From the NCBI GenBank assembly GCA_009746045.1, contig RPFO01000891.1, positions 195,001 to 259,000 of the forward strand: DNA of 64,000 nucleotides, read 5' to 3'. Made by a program: the position numbers and the translations under genes. Positions 11,873 through 22,005 of this stretch are shown here, piece by piece. The notes under the pieces are model-generated. The model had not been told where the DNA came from. It saw nothing but the letters and a program-made list of their open reading frames with translations, and did not search any database. This stretch comes from Mesostigma viride. Taxonomy: Eukaryota > Streptophyta > Mesostigmatophyceae > Mesostigmatales > Mesostigmataceae. Position 1 is the stretch's first letter, and each line of letters opens with the position of its first letter.

Positions 11873-11882
11873 ATAAATGCAA
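11873..11882 (+). repeat. Target site duplication, right copy
   Basis: ATAAATGCAA, identical to 3985-3994. The following CGTGACG completes the left terminal repeat of the copia-type unit. Confidence 0.85.
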
Positions 11883-11889
11883 CGTGACG

Positions 11890-12984
11890 ATGAACGAAGA
11901 ATTTGCCAAGCAGGATAGCCCCGCAGTGGTGGACACTGCGGCGGAGGAAACTGCACCTGCAGCTGCCCGTGCAGCGGAGCTGCCAAGTGGATCACAGGCG
12001 GCTGGGCTGCGCACTGCAAGCCTAGACCGTGCTGCCCGCATCCTCTGGATGAAGGAGCAAAAGGTGATCGAGGAGCGAATTCCTGCGCCGATTCCAGCGG
12101 CTCCTGAGCCATCAGAGAAGGTGAAAGAACAGTTTATTTTGAACCTGCGCAAGTGGCACAGTGATGTCCAAGACATGGTAGCCAAGCCTATCGAATTGCT
12201 GAGGCGCAATCGGCTGGCCACCGAGGGTTACAAGGTCGTATCCGACCTGATCGAGATAGCCTACAAGGAGGACCGGAGCTGGGAAGAATTCATGGCTAGC
12301 CTTGAGAAGAATCTCCTGAAGACGGGGCTAATGCGCCTCGTCGCAGATGCAGTGAGTATTCTAAAGTTTGATCTGAATCGGAAGGTAGACATCAGCCAGG
12401 CAACGCTCGACTACGAGCAGAAACTGGCGTTGTCGTCCTGCTCGCCAGGTGACGCCTTCTCGGTGGTAATGTTTCTGGCAAAGGGCATCATGTCTGGTAG
12501 CCTGTCTGAGTCCGCCCTCCAGGGCATGTCGGGAACACTGACTGTCGACAAGCTAGCAAATAGGGCAGAGGCTTTCCAGATTATTCGCAATTCTGTTGCT
12601 GTGCCGGCTGCCGCCAAGGCATTGGTGGCAGCGGGCATTTCTGACCCTCTTTCCTCTGCTGCAGCGCCCATTGCAAGAATTCATGGTGCAGGTGAAGAGA
12701 AGTGTGGCCGATGCCAGGGCACCGGGCATGTGTGGTCGGATTGCCCAGCCAACACGAAGGCTGGTCCGAATGTGCGGCTGTGTGGCGCCTGCCACCAGCC
12801 AGGGCACTTCGCCAAGGACTGCAAGCACACACGCGGTCCGCAGGGCAAGAAGCGCCCGCCCAAGCCGGCTGGCAACATGCGGCCCAAGAAGGCCAAGTGG
12901 AACAAATGGCAGAGGCAGGGGAACACCCAGGCCACACCTGCTAACACTCATGTGCCTGTCCCTGCTCCCTCTGCAGCAAACTAG
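11890..12984 (+). CDS. Gag polyprotein of the copia-type element
   Basis: Gag forms the cytoplasmic particle and binds the element RNA. I choose the ATG at 11890 (MNEEFAKQDS) because it follows the terminal repeat directly; the frame is open further upstream only through the inserted transposon, which cannot be original. About 364 residues follow: an Ala-rich N-terminus, a helical capsid-like middle without a family signature I recognise, and two CCHC zinc knuckles near residues 271-284 (CGRCQGTGHVWSDC) and 298-311 (CGACHQPGHFAKDC). The tail is Lys/Pro-rich. The frame is intact. Pol lies in the -1 frame and is open across the gag stop, so expression by -1 frameshifting is possible. The usual Gag-protease junction is absent; see pol. 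Confidence 0.85.
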   Translation: MNEEFAKQDSPAVVDTAAEETAPAAARAAELPSGSQAAGLRTASLDRAARILWMKEQKVIEERIPAPIPAAPEPSEKVKEQFILNLRKWHSDVQDMVAKPIELLRRNRLATEGYKVVSDLIEIAYKEDRSWEEFMASLEKNLLKTGLMRLVADAVSILKFDLNRKVDISQATLDYEQKLALSSCSPGDAFSVVMFLAKGIMSGSLSESALQGMSGTLTVDKLANRAEAFQIIRNSVAVPAAAKALVAAGISDPLSSAAAPIARIHGAGEEKCGRCQGTGHVWSDCPANTKAGPNVRLCGACHQPGHFAKDCKHTRGPQGKKRPPKPAGNMRPKKAKWNKWQRQGNTQATPANTHVPVPAPSAAN

Positions 12985-13007
12985 ATAGCCCATGTTGGGA
13001 CGATGAT

Positions 13008-16000
13008 GTGTTTACCACTAATCTAGCTGCATGTGATGAGCTGGGTAGTTGTGTAGACAACAATTCTGCTGCGTGCATTGCTGCTGTGTTGCGTAGCGGC
13101 TTGTGCACAGACATTGTTACGCCTGCGGCAACGCGGGACCATGAACCCCCACCGACCAGTAATGCTGGTACTATGCAAGCTGGACTCATGCACGTCGACC
13201 GTGACGATGGGGGGTCACTGGCCACACCAGGTGAAGTCCTTTCCTTGACTGCTGTTGCTGCACGCTTGCATCATGTGTTAGGCCATGGGACCCACGCTAT
13301 CCGTTTTGCACGGGCACTGGCACCGGGGACTAAGTTGGCTAGCACGGTGCAGTCCATGTACAGTGGTTGTCACCAGTGTCAGTCCACTGCGCCTAAGCGT
13401 GCACGTAGGCATGTCAAACACCCACCCCTTGAGCGTGGTCACTTGGTGTGTGACATTTTGTTCCAGGACCAGGCTGTCTACTTGCTGGGAATAGACAGAT
13501 TTTCCCATTTTGTTTCAGTTGTCCCACTCAAGTCACAGCATGTTGGGGACCTCCTTGAGGGGATAGACCTGTTGGACTCCATGTTTAGCATGGTTACAGG
13601 GATGCAGTTTGATCAGCAATTCAAGTGGGCTGCCAAGGAACCTGGATATGAGTTTGTGGGAACAGTGGGGCGTGAGGACCACGAGTCACAAGGGATAGCG
13701 GAGAGAGCGGTACAGGAGTTTAAGCTGCTTGCTACCCGACGTGGGGACCACATGCCACACAGTGAATTCTCTAGTCGGCTCTTGTGGGCACTTGCCGTGT
13801 GTCGAAGTTTGAACAACCGTGTGCTGATGTCGACACAGGATGGGGTGTTGGTGACTGCCGAGGGTTTGCAGTTTGGCCAATATCACGATGTGGTGGTGGA
13901 TGTGTACAAAGACCACCTAGCATCCCGTTTTCAGCGCCTTGTCCAGTTGGATAGGCGACGTGGGGCTTATGAGCCCAGTGTGGGGCATGATGTTTGGCTG
14001 CACAAGGAAGGTGCCCTGGGTAAGCGTGGCAGGTGGCTTGGTCCAGCCAAGGTAATTTCTTGTGATGCTGCTATGCGTAAATGCGTGGTGGACTATGAGG
14101 GCACTGAGGTCACTATGGCTTGGAATAGGGTGAAGCCCTACATGCGTGATGTGGAGGCTTGGTCTAGAGTGTTGGAGTTGTACTCCGACCCTAGCAGGCT
14201 CTCTAGCACTGTGACTCCTCCTTCCTCTTCGGCTCCTGTATGTGACAATGCAGGGGACAGTGGTACTAGCGCGCCTAGTGGGGAAGCTGAGTTGGAGTTG
14301 CAGAGTGGGGACTATGATGATGATGTTGCTGTGGTAGCACACCACTTACACACCCTAGGGGTAGAACAGGCAGAGAGCTTGCGCGACAGCTTGCCTAACC
14401 TCCCCCCTTCTGGCGTTGGTCGGGAGGATCCCTGCGTTGGTAGGGATAGTACTCAGGGCAGTTCCTGTCTTGAGCGCCCAAGCCGTAAGGGCTTTCTCAC
14501 CCTTGCTGTAGAAAGGTTGATGCGTAAACCTCCTACAGACGCTTTGCAAAATCCCGTCAAGGCAGCGATGGTATCCGCATTTGGTACCCTGGGTGATCAG
14601 CATGGTATGAGGATGTTGGTAGATACGCAGGCGAGAACCTCCATTGTCTCATCCCTGCACTACAATCCTGTGAGACCCTCAGTGCACTGGGAGTGTGTGA
14701 CTGATTTTGCTGGCTCAACGAAGTTCCCTGTCCTTGGTGTCATTGATGTCAATGTGATGGGGGTGCTAGTTGAGTTTTGCGTGGTGGAAGGGTATAGTGG
14801 TCCACCAATCCTTGGTCAGAACTTCCTTGTACGGGAGGATGTCTGGGTCAACTCCACCTGCTTGCGGCGGGAGGGGCATGCTGATCTGCCTCTTGAGGAC
14901 TATGCTGTCATGTCTGACTGCCAACTTGTTGCTGTCATAGGCAACATTCGGCACGTGAACTATGCCCGTGAGAGTGATGTGCCGTTGGTAACTCAGTTGT
15001 TGCTTCCTAAACGTCCTAGCTTGGCTAGTCTCGGCATTGGACGTCATGATGTTGCTACCCAAAGCCCTATCTCTTACCATGATGCTGACGTGGAGTGTCA
15101 AACGGAGGAGGGGCTAGATGGGTGGACTAAGGCCATTATTGCGTCAGGTGAAAGGTGGCTTGCATACCGTGCTGTTGAACCGGTTGATGAAGTGCCCAGT
15201 GGTGCTCGCCTTTTGCGCCACAAGTGGACTTTGGAGCGTAAGTTGGTGCCTGACACAACAACTAGGGTGCCTTTTGTTCGCCCGGTGGTCCTAGAATTTT
15301 CAGGTACTAGTGATCTTCCGGACAATGCCATCTCAGCACCTGGGTTGATCAAGGATAATTGGCGCATGGTCCTGTCCTTCTACCTAGGCCAGCTCAACAA
15401 GGGACTTCCGTATGAGTCAGCCCTCATGGATTTCAGCAAAGCTTTTTTGAATGGTGATCCCAAGCTCGCTGAGAATGTGTGGGCTGGCACGACCCGCTTG
15501 TATGTGCGCTGTCCTCCCTTGTGGCAGCCTATCATGGGCAAGAAGTTTCTCCGTCTCTTGAAGGGTGTTGACGGTACTGTGACAGGTCCTCGGATTTGGC
15601 GCCTTTGCCTCGAGCGTCTTTTGCTTGATGTGATGCACATGTACTATCATGACCTGGACCCCTCTCTGTTTGTTGGCTCATGGGAGGGGCAGCCAGTTTT
15701 TGTGTTCATTCATGTCGATGATGTGGACTGCATGGGCCCCACACCGTGGCTAGACTGGTTTTGTGCCACTGTTGCTCAGCACTTCCCGGTCGGCAAGGTC
15801 ATTCGCCGCGTCTTGGACAAGTATGTCAAGTTCTGTGGCGTCGACACTATGCTCACCAAGGATGCCTCTGGCAGATATGTGATGAAGCTGCGTGCAGCGG
15901 GGGACTATGTTCAGGAGCTCATCACTCAGCTTTCATCCCTTACTAGTCAGTATATTCAGCCTGCTGAGTGTGGTTCTCTGCGGGGTAAGCTGAACTGGCT

Positions 16001-16646
16001 GGTCTCTACCGTCTCCCCTGACTTGGCGGTGCTTGCTCGGTTGCCAGATGACTTGATGTGCTCTCTTTCCCGCAATGTCATGTGTAAGTACATTTCTGCC
16101 TCCCCTGGGTTGGTCTTACATGGGGTGGACTATGAGCGGCCTATTCACTTGTCCGCGTATTGTGATAGCAGTTTGGATAGTGCTAATATCTCTAAGCTCC
16201 GTGGGCGCTGTGCCGCTGTGGTGCTTTTGAGTAATTCTGCCACTGTCCATGTCCCTGAATCTTCCCCTTCACCCTTTGCGTGGTTTTCTCGCTTACATCG
16301 GCGGGTGTATGTGGGTAGTGACACTGCAGAGGCTCGTGCCTTCTGCGAGACTGCTGAGGAGTTGATGTATTTCCGTGCGGTTCTTCGGTGGTGTTTGAAG
16401 TTTTGCCGTGTCATTCCACAGGTTGATACCACCATCTTCACGGATTCGCAGTCGCTGATTGACTTTTTGGCTGATCCTTATGCGCGCACGCGCAAGCTCG
16501 ACTTCCTTCGTGCCAAAGAATATAGTGACGCTGTTTCGCTGTACCATGTTCGCGACAATGATAACATTTCAGATGCTTTGACCAAGCTGTATGCCAAGGC
16601 TAGGCCTCAGTATGACAAGCTTCGTCTAGTTCAGGCGACACTTTAA
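13008..16646 (+). CDS. Pol polyprotein of the copia-type element (IN, PR-like, RT, RNase H)
   Basis: A 1212-codon intact frame; it is also open upstream to about 12960, overlapping gag. Order seen: an HHCC integrase zinc-binding region (His 88/93, Cys 121/124), integrase core with D149, D202 and E232, an Asp/Ser-rich linker, a retropepsin-like segment near residue 537 (VDTQARTSIVS, ending in ILGQNFL), then copia-type reverse transcriptase with FIHVDD in place of the usual YVDD near residue 902, and RNase H (AYCDSS, TAEARAF, IFTDSQS, ISDALTK) to the end. It would make and integrate element cDNA. In known copia elements protease precedes integrase; here the only protease-like segment follows it. 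VDTQA departs from the usual DTGA/DSGA, so cleavage activity is uncertain. Confidence 0.85.
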   Translation: MFTTNLAACDELGSCVDNNSAACIAAVLRSGLCTDIVTPAATRDHEPPPTSNAGTMQAGLMHVDRDDGGSLATPGEVLSLTAVAARLHHVLGHGTHAIRFARALAPGTKLASTVQSMYSGCHQCQSTAPKRARRHVKHPPLERGHLVCDILFQDQAVYLLGIDRFSHFVSVVPLKSQHVGDLLEGIDLLDSMFSMVTGMQFDQQFKWAAKEPGYEFVGTVGREDHESQGIAERAVQEFKLLATRRGDHMPHSEFSSRLLWALAVCRSLNNRVLMSTQDGVLVTAEGLQFGQYHDVVVDVYKDHLASRFQRLVQLDRRRGAYEPSVGHDVWLHKEGALGKRGRWLGPAKVISCDAAMRKCVVDYEGTEVTMAWNRVKPYMRDVEAWSRVLELYSDPSRLSSTVTPPSSSAPVCDNAGDSGTSAPSGEAELELQSGDYDDDVAVVAHHLHTLGVEQAESLRDSLPNLPPSGVGREDPCVGRDSTQGSSCLERPSRKGFLTLAVERLMRKPPTDALQNPVKAAMVSAFGTLGDQHGMRMLVDTQARTSIVSSLHYNPVRPSVHWECVTDFAGSTKFPVLGVIDVNVMGVLVEFCVVEGYSGPPILGQNFLVREDVWVNSTCLRREGHADLPLEDYAVMSDCQLVAVIGNIRHVNYARESDVPLVTQLLLPKRPSLASLGIGRHDVATQSPISYHDADVECQTEEGLDGWTKAIIASGERWLAYRAVEPVDEVPSGARLLRHKWTLERKLVPDTTTRVPFVRPVVLEFSGTSDLPDNAISAPGLIKDNWRMVLSFYLGQLNKGLPYESALMDFSKAFLNGDPKLAENVWAGTTRLYVRCPPLWQPIMGKKFLRLLKGVDGTVTGPRIWRLCLERLLLDVMHMYYHDLDPSLFVGSWEGQPVFVFIHVDDVDCMGPTPWLDWFCATVAQHFPVGKVIRRVLDKYVKFCGVDTMLTKDASGRYVMKLRAAGDYVQELITQLSSLTSQYIQPAECGSLRGKLNWLVSTVSPDLAVLARLPDDLMCSLSRNVMCKYISASPGLVLHGVDYERPIHLSAYCDSSLDSANISKLRGRCAAVVLLSNSATVHVPESSPSPFAWFSRLHRRVYVGSDTAEARAFCETAEELMYFRAVLRWCLKFCRVIPQVDTTIFTDSQSLIDFLADPYARTRKLDFLRAKEYSDAVSLYHVRDNDNISDALTKLYAKARPQYDKLRLVQATL

Positions 16647-17063
16647 ATTGTCCCTGTCTGATTTCAGGGTTACATCTTGCCCTGGCTGATGTGTGTTTTC
16701 ACTCTTTTCTGAATTTCCTATTTAAAATTGGCATTGACCATGGCCTTGATGCTTCTCTCTGCGGGAGAGTTGCATACTATGTAATGGGCTCTTGTCTGGG
16801 TTTTCACCCGTTGATGCTTGGCGGTGGCCGGCATACTATGTTTCCGGGTTTCCCCAGTGTGGTACGATGAATAAATGACTTGCCATAATGATGTGTGTCT
16901 TGCACATGCATCCAAGTTCATGCGACCGCTATGCTTGTTGGTGTTGTTTCCCAACAAGACTTTGCCACTACTAGGATTGTGAAGTCGGTGACTGGGATGC
17001 GGCCGTACCGATCATCTTGAGTACATCCCTGTCCGTACCGACTCACAAAGAAAAAGAAGTCGG
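16647..17063 (+). other. 3' untranslated part of the copia-type element
   Basis: No reading frame of note. A purine-rich run (AAAGAAAAAGAAG, about 17048-17060) ends a few bases before the right terminal repeat and may be the polypurine primer for plus-strand synthesis; the TC within its extension is atypical. Confidence 0.5.
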
Positions 17064-17243
17064 AGTTGTACTGTGTAGTTCTACTCAGTACCCTAAATCC
17101 TAGTGTGGACGCCGCGCCGTCAGCATCTTTGCTGCGACGGAATCTTGTGAACGGCATCTAGCGTCGCGCCGAGGAATCTCGGACTATGTTAAGCAAGTCC
17201 AATGCACGATGATAAGTTAATGAGAAATAAATGCAACGTGACG
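17064..17243 (+). repeat. Right terminal direct repeat (LTR-like)
   Basis: Uninterrupted 180 bp copy of the left repeat. It holds the empty target ATAAATGCAACGTGACG that the nested transposon hit in the left copy. Confidence 0.7.
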
Positions 17244-19294
17244 GCGGACGAGGTAGCCGCCTGCGTGTTCCTCTGCGTAGCACCAAAGCACTTGCCTCTC
17301 GACGAAGAGCGTTGGTATCCAAAACACATTATTGCAACTGATGCCAGCGAAGGTGCTGGCAGCAGGCAGGTCAGGCAGCAGTAGCGGGATCTAGTGATGC
17401 AGAAGAGAGTGGCACATGTGGTAGAAAGTAATGCAGATGGCAGTAGTATGGCCAGTGGCACGAGGCAGCGATCATGAAGGCTATCGTTATGCAGATAGAC
17501 GTTATGGTCTAGCCTCGAGGTTATGTTGCTACTGCTGCATGATGGAAGGGAAATTTATGTGGCAGGTGGCACGGTACAGCCAACAGTGGTGTAGTGTGCA
17601 AACCAACTCATTGGGGTGGGCTTGTGGTGAAAGCTCTCCATTCAGATTTCCGTGGCAACACACCAGGTCATGATATTCTGTGGTGCTGGCAAGTGGTAGT
17701 GACAGATTGATCATGCCAGTGATTGATAGCAATGGTGAGCAGTAGGGTGCCTTCTTTGATACTACTGGCATTATCTGTTGTGCCAGGTGCCAGCTATGTC
17801 AGCTGCCGATGCTGCTAAATGTGGCCCCAGTTTCTGGTGCTACGATAGAAGAGATGAACTGAGGGCCGGCAGGAACTTGTGGCTGCAATCACGATCAAGG
17901 CTGCGATGGGCGAAGTCAATATGGCAGATTGTGGCAGCAATGGTGCAGGGCCTGGCGTTATCGTTAATGGCAGATTCCATACTGAGTTGTATGGACACTG
18001 CCAGCAGTTACACCAACAGGCGAGACTCATGGTGGTGGACGTTGCTCCTGGTGGCCATGGGAGTCTATAATATCTGTCACATGGGTATGCGCACACGATG
18101 CACCTGGTTGTCCTCCATGCTAACGACAGGAATGTTGGTATTGCTATGCAATCGTGGCACTGCTAACAACGGCGTAACAGTGGTAGGTGTGTTGGGGTGG
18201 TGGGGAGTGATGTGGCAGTGGTGTGGCAGCAAGCACTTTGGTAATCGTTATTGTGATGTTGTTGTGAGCCCGTAGAAGGTGTCCTGGTGAGATTCATGCC
18301 TCTTACGCAATGCTGTAAGCCCATTGTGCACTCTGTTGTGCCCGCAACAATATTCATCATCATAGGCAGCAACCATATCAAAGACAAATCAGCCCCCTTC
18401 CATGTATAGTACTTAATTCTCAGCCTGCTTCAACATATCTGAATGTAACAAGGGCAATGAATCCTGGGTTTCCCAAGGCAGCAACAACATCTGCGCACTT
18501 CACATACCTGGGCTCCCCCCTGGTTTCTTCGTGCCTCCCAGCCCCAGATCAGAACACGCCGCCCATCATTGATAAACATGGTGCATTATAATCTGGCCAA
18601 GGAAAGAGGTTGAAATACTTACCAACAGGTCCGCTAAAGTGGAGCCCCAGCAGCGTGTTGTATGGCCTGTGAAAGCTGGATAAGCTCCAGGGTTGCACAT
18701 CAACACACCTATATGTGCTGACTGTTGAATACAGGACATGTACCTTCTGTTTGTTGCCTTCAGGCTCAGCTTCCTACGCCATGAATTACACTTGGAAGAA
18801 TGAACAGGCGCACATCACGCTGTTTGGGGAGGCTGGCCATGGCTTACGTCTCCCTCTCGAGCAGCGATGCTTGAGGAGGCGTCCGGCGTAACATGAACGA
18901 GGCGCTTTCACGAGCCTCGGGGAAAGAGACAGGCAGAAAATCTGGAAGGGGAACGGGGCTGGCTTCACCCTACCTTGGATCCGGATGCCGAAAAAGCAGG
19001 TTCCACTGTACAGCGTCGACTCAACCAGCGCAATGCGTATTCATGCTTCATTTCGCAACGATCGCAGGCGATATTCAGTGATGAGCGCAGGTCTACACTA
19101 CAGAGCCAGCAAAAAATCAGGCTGGGCTTCGCTCTAGAAGTTGTTGTTCAAAGCGCCCTGCGCAAATGGGATGACAAAAATGAAAGAAACGAGGGAGTGG
19201 CGTATTTTTACGTGCGTTGCCATGATCAGCCCCGCACGCACCCTCCCGGCAGTTCCAACTGCTGCGGCAACGAGGCATTTACAATGGCAGTCGT
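17244..19294. other. No gene recognised; left flank of the chromovirus
   Basis: About 2 kb without a recognisable product. A short frame after 17244 reads HIIATDASEGAGS, faintly like an RNase H start, but ends after a few codons. From 17400 to 18300 the sequence is rich in GGCAGT and GTGG without a strict tandem period. The last bases before the LTR, GTCGT (19290-19294), are the target duplication. Confidence 0.45.
19290..19294 (+). repeat. Chromovirus target duplication, left
   Basis: GTCGT directly before the left LTR; the same five bases follow the right LTR at 28713-28717. Confidence 0.85.
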
Positions 19295-19997
19295 TGTAAC
19301 AACCAAATGTTACATCCAAAGTTTTCCTACTGTTGAATCTTATTATGAGTTCTTTAGGACAATTATTTGAGAAGTTAGGAGGCTTCGACGTCTGATAGAT
19401 ATTGGGCCTGTTGAGATCTGTCGAATCTATTGTTCTACCCTCATTGGTCGTGGCCTGATCCACGTAGGGTACTTTGCATGGTGTTGTTTAGTCAGTCAAA
19501 GATTCTCTGCAGTACCGTTGTACCTGGTGGATTTGGTTCCAGGTCCTTGAGATTTCGTATGTGCTGGCTTTGTGTTGTGTGGAGGATTCGGAGGCTAAGA
19601 TCTTATCTTGAGTGATCCTCACTTTTGATTGGTCCTTCCGGGTTAGGGTTGGATGGATGCTGCGTGCACGATGACTTTTATCCTGTTTGGGGCGGCCGTG
19701 CATGTGTGCGTACGTGAGAGCTAAAGCTATGGTGTAATTCAAGGGTTTCCTTGTTTCATCAATCAAACAACCCTTGCCAAAAGTCAACTATAACTTCAAC
19801 AGATAGTCGACTTGGATATAACTTGTCTGTTGTGTCTAACAAGGGTGGGGACTCATTCCCTTAACTGTTGAAGATCCATCTTCATTGCTTCTCTGGACGT
19901 GAAGTTATCTGTCGCGACTCCAACCCAGGTATAAAGATCTTTTCACATCAATGTTGAAACTGAGGCTGTTGCAAACACAACATTTTTAGTCGTTACA
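19295..19997 (+). repeat. Left LTR of the chromovirus
   Basis: Starts TGTAAC and ends GTTACA. Compared with the right LTR it has AAGTCAAC instead of AAGTCGAC and lacks one A in ATAACTTGTC. Transcription should start inside it; I do not assign a TATA box. Confidence 0.9.
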
Positions 19998-19998
19998 T

Positions 19999-20009
19999 TG
20001 GTATCGGAG
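19999..20009 (+). promoter_or_regulatory. Primer binding site, initiator Met tRNA-like
   Basis: TGGTATCGGAG, one base after the LTR, differs at one position from the common TGGTATCAGAG complementary to the 3' end of initiator Met tRNA. Minus-strand DNA synthesis would start here. Confidence 0.75.
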
Positions 20010-20216
20010 GTTTCTACCTAGGTGTTGGTTGTCTTGACAGTATTAGTTCACGATTAACAATGGAATTCTTGCCAGACCCAGAGAGGGTACGTTATGCTGT
20101 GTATTCGGACAGTTCTTAAGAGTGTGACTCATCCTTATGTGACAGTCTTGCTCTGAGAACTGCCTTGAGCCCATAAGTCTCTAACGTTCCCCAGTCCGGC
20201 ATGCGCGACCCATGGA

Positions 20217-22005
20217 GTGATGAGTAACCCGGAGACACAACCACCGTTATCAAGTAAGAGAGTTGAAGATGCAACCACATCTTTAGCAGCTCAACGGACG
20301 ACCGGTGATGAAAGGGTTTCATCATCTACTCCCAGACGTCAACTATTTGGAGATACCACCTTAATGTCTGCTTCCCGCAGATATTCGCTGTCGGTCGGCC
20401 CAAAGTTCTCCATCTTGCCCCTCGGTGTGCAACCAGGCGAGCCCTCCCTGCGTGGCATTGGTAGAGGTGTACCACGGTTCTCCAACGTGGGGACACGCGT
20501 TCGCCAGCACCCGAATACGGTTCGGCTATTCGTTTTGGCTACAACACGGTGCCGGGGCGAGACGGCACTCGGCTAGCGGCTGACGAGCTGACAGCGGAGA
20601 AAATTCGATTACAACATGAACGTGAGGAAGCTGCGAGAGCTAGAAGTGTGGCGGAAGCGCTGGAGAAGAGTGTGGGTAGGACTATTGCGCGTGTGCAGCA
20701 ACTTGAGTCGCAAGGGCAGGCGGGCGATGGAGAGTCTGTTTTCGTGGATCAACCGTCTCCAACACTGGGTATACGAGGGGTATATGCGGTTGACGCTCCT
20801 TTTGTTGATGAAGGGACAGATGCACAGGGGCATGAGCCTCCACGGCTCTCGGTGGCTGCGACATTGTCGGAGAATCAGAATGCACCACACGCCCCAGTGA
20901 TGGAGCTCACGTCTTTGTATCCTCGTACTGTTCCTTTTCCTAAGGTGGAGTCGGTAGACAAGCTATCGCTGACCAACCTTACCCATCGCAGCTTCGACCA
21001 TTTCTCCACCAAGTTTCAGGATGTCTTCGCTATCCACTTCGCCAACTATGGGCCCAAGGCAGAGGAACGTCTCACGATGGACATCCAGAAGAGAATGGTT
21101 AGGCAGCGGATGAGCGACAGTGCCAGCGACCGTTTTGATGAGTTTTTGCGTTCTGTGGCTGGACGTGCGTGTACCGACCTCCCCTCTCTCCTATTGGGCT
21201 TTCGCCGGTTTCTGTTACCCCAGGATCAGCTTCGCATGGATCGGGACGCACTGGCTAACTGTACGCAGGCTGGTTTGACGCTGCCACAGTTCGTGGAGCA
21301 ATTCACCAACCTTAGAGCCAAGATTCCCAATGCTCTGACGCAGAGGCGCTTCACAGACTACTGCATGGCATGGCTCCACACGTGCGACTGGATGTGGACA
21401 AGCACTTCTCCCAGTTCGACTACGTGGATTGGCAATGGGACAAGGTGTTGTCTTATGTGCTTACCCTTTGTCGTGTGCCTGCTTTTTCTGTCAAGTGGGA
21501 ACCTGTGGCCACGCCAGTGCCACCCATCAAGAAGTCCCTGAACCAGCTGGATGACCTCCTGGGGGAACTCAATGCATTGGATCCCACCCAGGGTAACTGT
21601 TTTATCTGCAACCAGCCAGGTCACTTTGCACGGGACTGCCCTAGACGGGACCAGTTTCCCCCTGCCACGAGAGGACCTTTTGGCGCCCTGCCATCTCCCA
21701 GGCCACCCAACCTTCCTCCTGGCGTTCCTGCTGGCGATCACCGGATGCAGCCAGGGTTCCAGCCCAACTTCCAGCCCTCTGGGAGGTTCCAGTCCCGCGC
21801 TAGGCCCTTCAGCAGACAGGATAAGCGTAGGATGGTGAACGCTCTCATGCAGCTGCTGGCAGATGAGGAGGATGGGGGGACGAGGATGAGCCTCCAGCAC
21901 CACCTGAGCAGCTTCCACCATCGGGCAGTGGAGCATCCCCAGACCCACCTGAGTCAAAAAACTAGTTGGGTCCCCAGGTCATCCTTCTGTCATGGCCAGG
22001 TCTGA
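20217..22005 (+). pseudogene. Chromovirus gag, frame-disrupted
   Basis: The N-terminal part starts at the ATG near 20217 (MMSNPETQPPLSSK). Near 20500 the reading moves to another frame (EKIRLQHEREEAARARSVAE, coiled coil, then the capsid-like part with FPKVESVDKLSLTNL), and near 21370 to a third frame (DVDKHFSQFDYVDWQWDKVL). The last part holds one CCHC zinc knuckle, CFICNQPGHFARDC, followed by a Pro/Arg-rich tail. Gag would assemble the particle and bind RNA. The three pieces line up without gaps, so single-base errors or young mutations explain the breaks better than deep decay. Protease begins in an overlapping frame at 21992. Confidence 0.75.

Larger units (their letters stand above)
3822..17243 (+). 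mobile_element. Copia-type retroelement, split by a nested DNA transposon
   Basis: A direct repeat of about 180 bp bounds the unit: 3822-3994 plus 11883-11889 on the left, 17064-17243 on the right. Between them lie gag (11890-12984), pol (13008-16646) and a 3' untranslated part with a purine-rich run (about 17047-17060) near the right repeat. Pol has copia-type integrase, reverse transcriptase and RNase H motifs. The left repeat is interrupted at its end by a 7.9 kb palindromic element with a 10 bp target duplication. I could not find matching 5 bp flanks for the copia unit itself, nor a standard primer binding site: gag starts directly after the repeat. The outer ends are therefore less sure than the coding content. 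Confidence 0.75.

Noticed and set aside
17202-17384. RNase H start (TDASEGAGS) of another retroelement
   Set aside because: Only a few residues match and the frame ends at once; no neighbouring RT.
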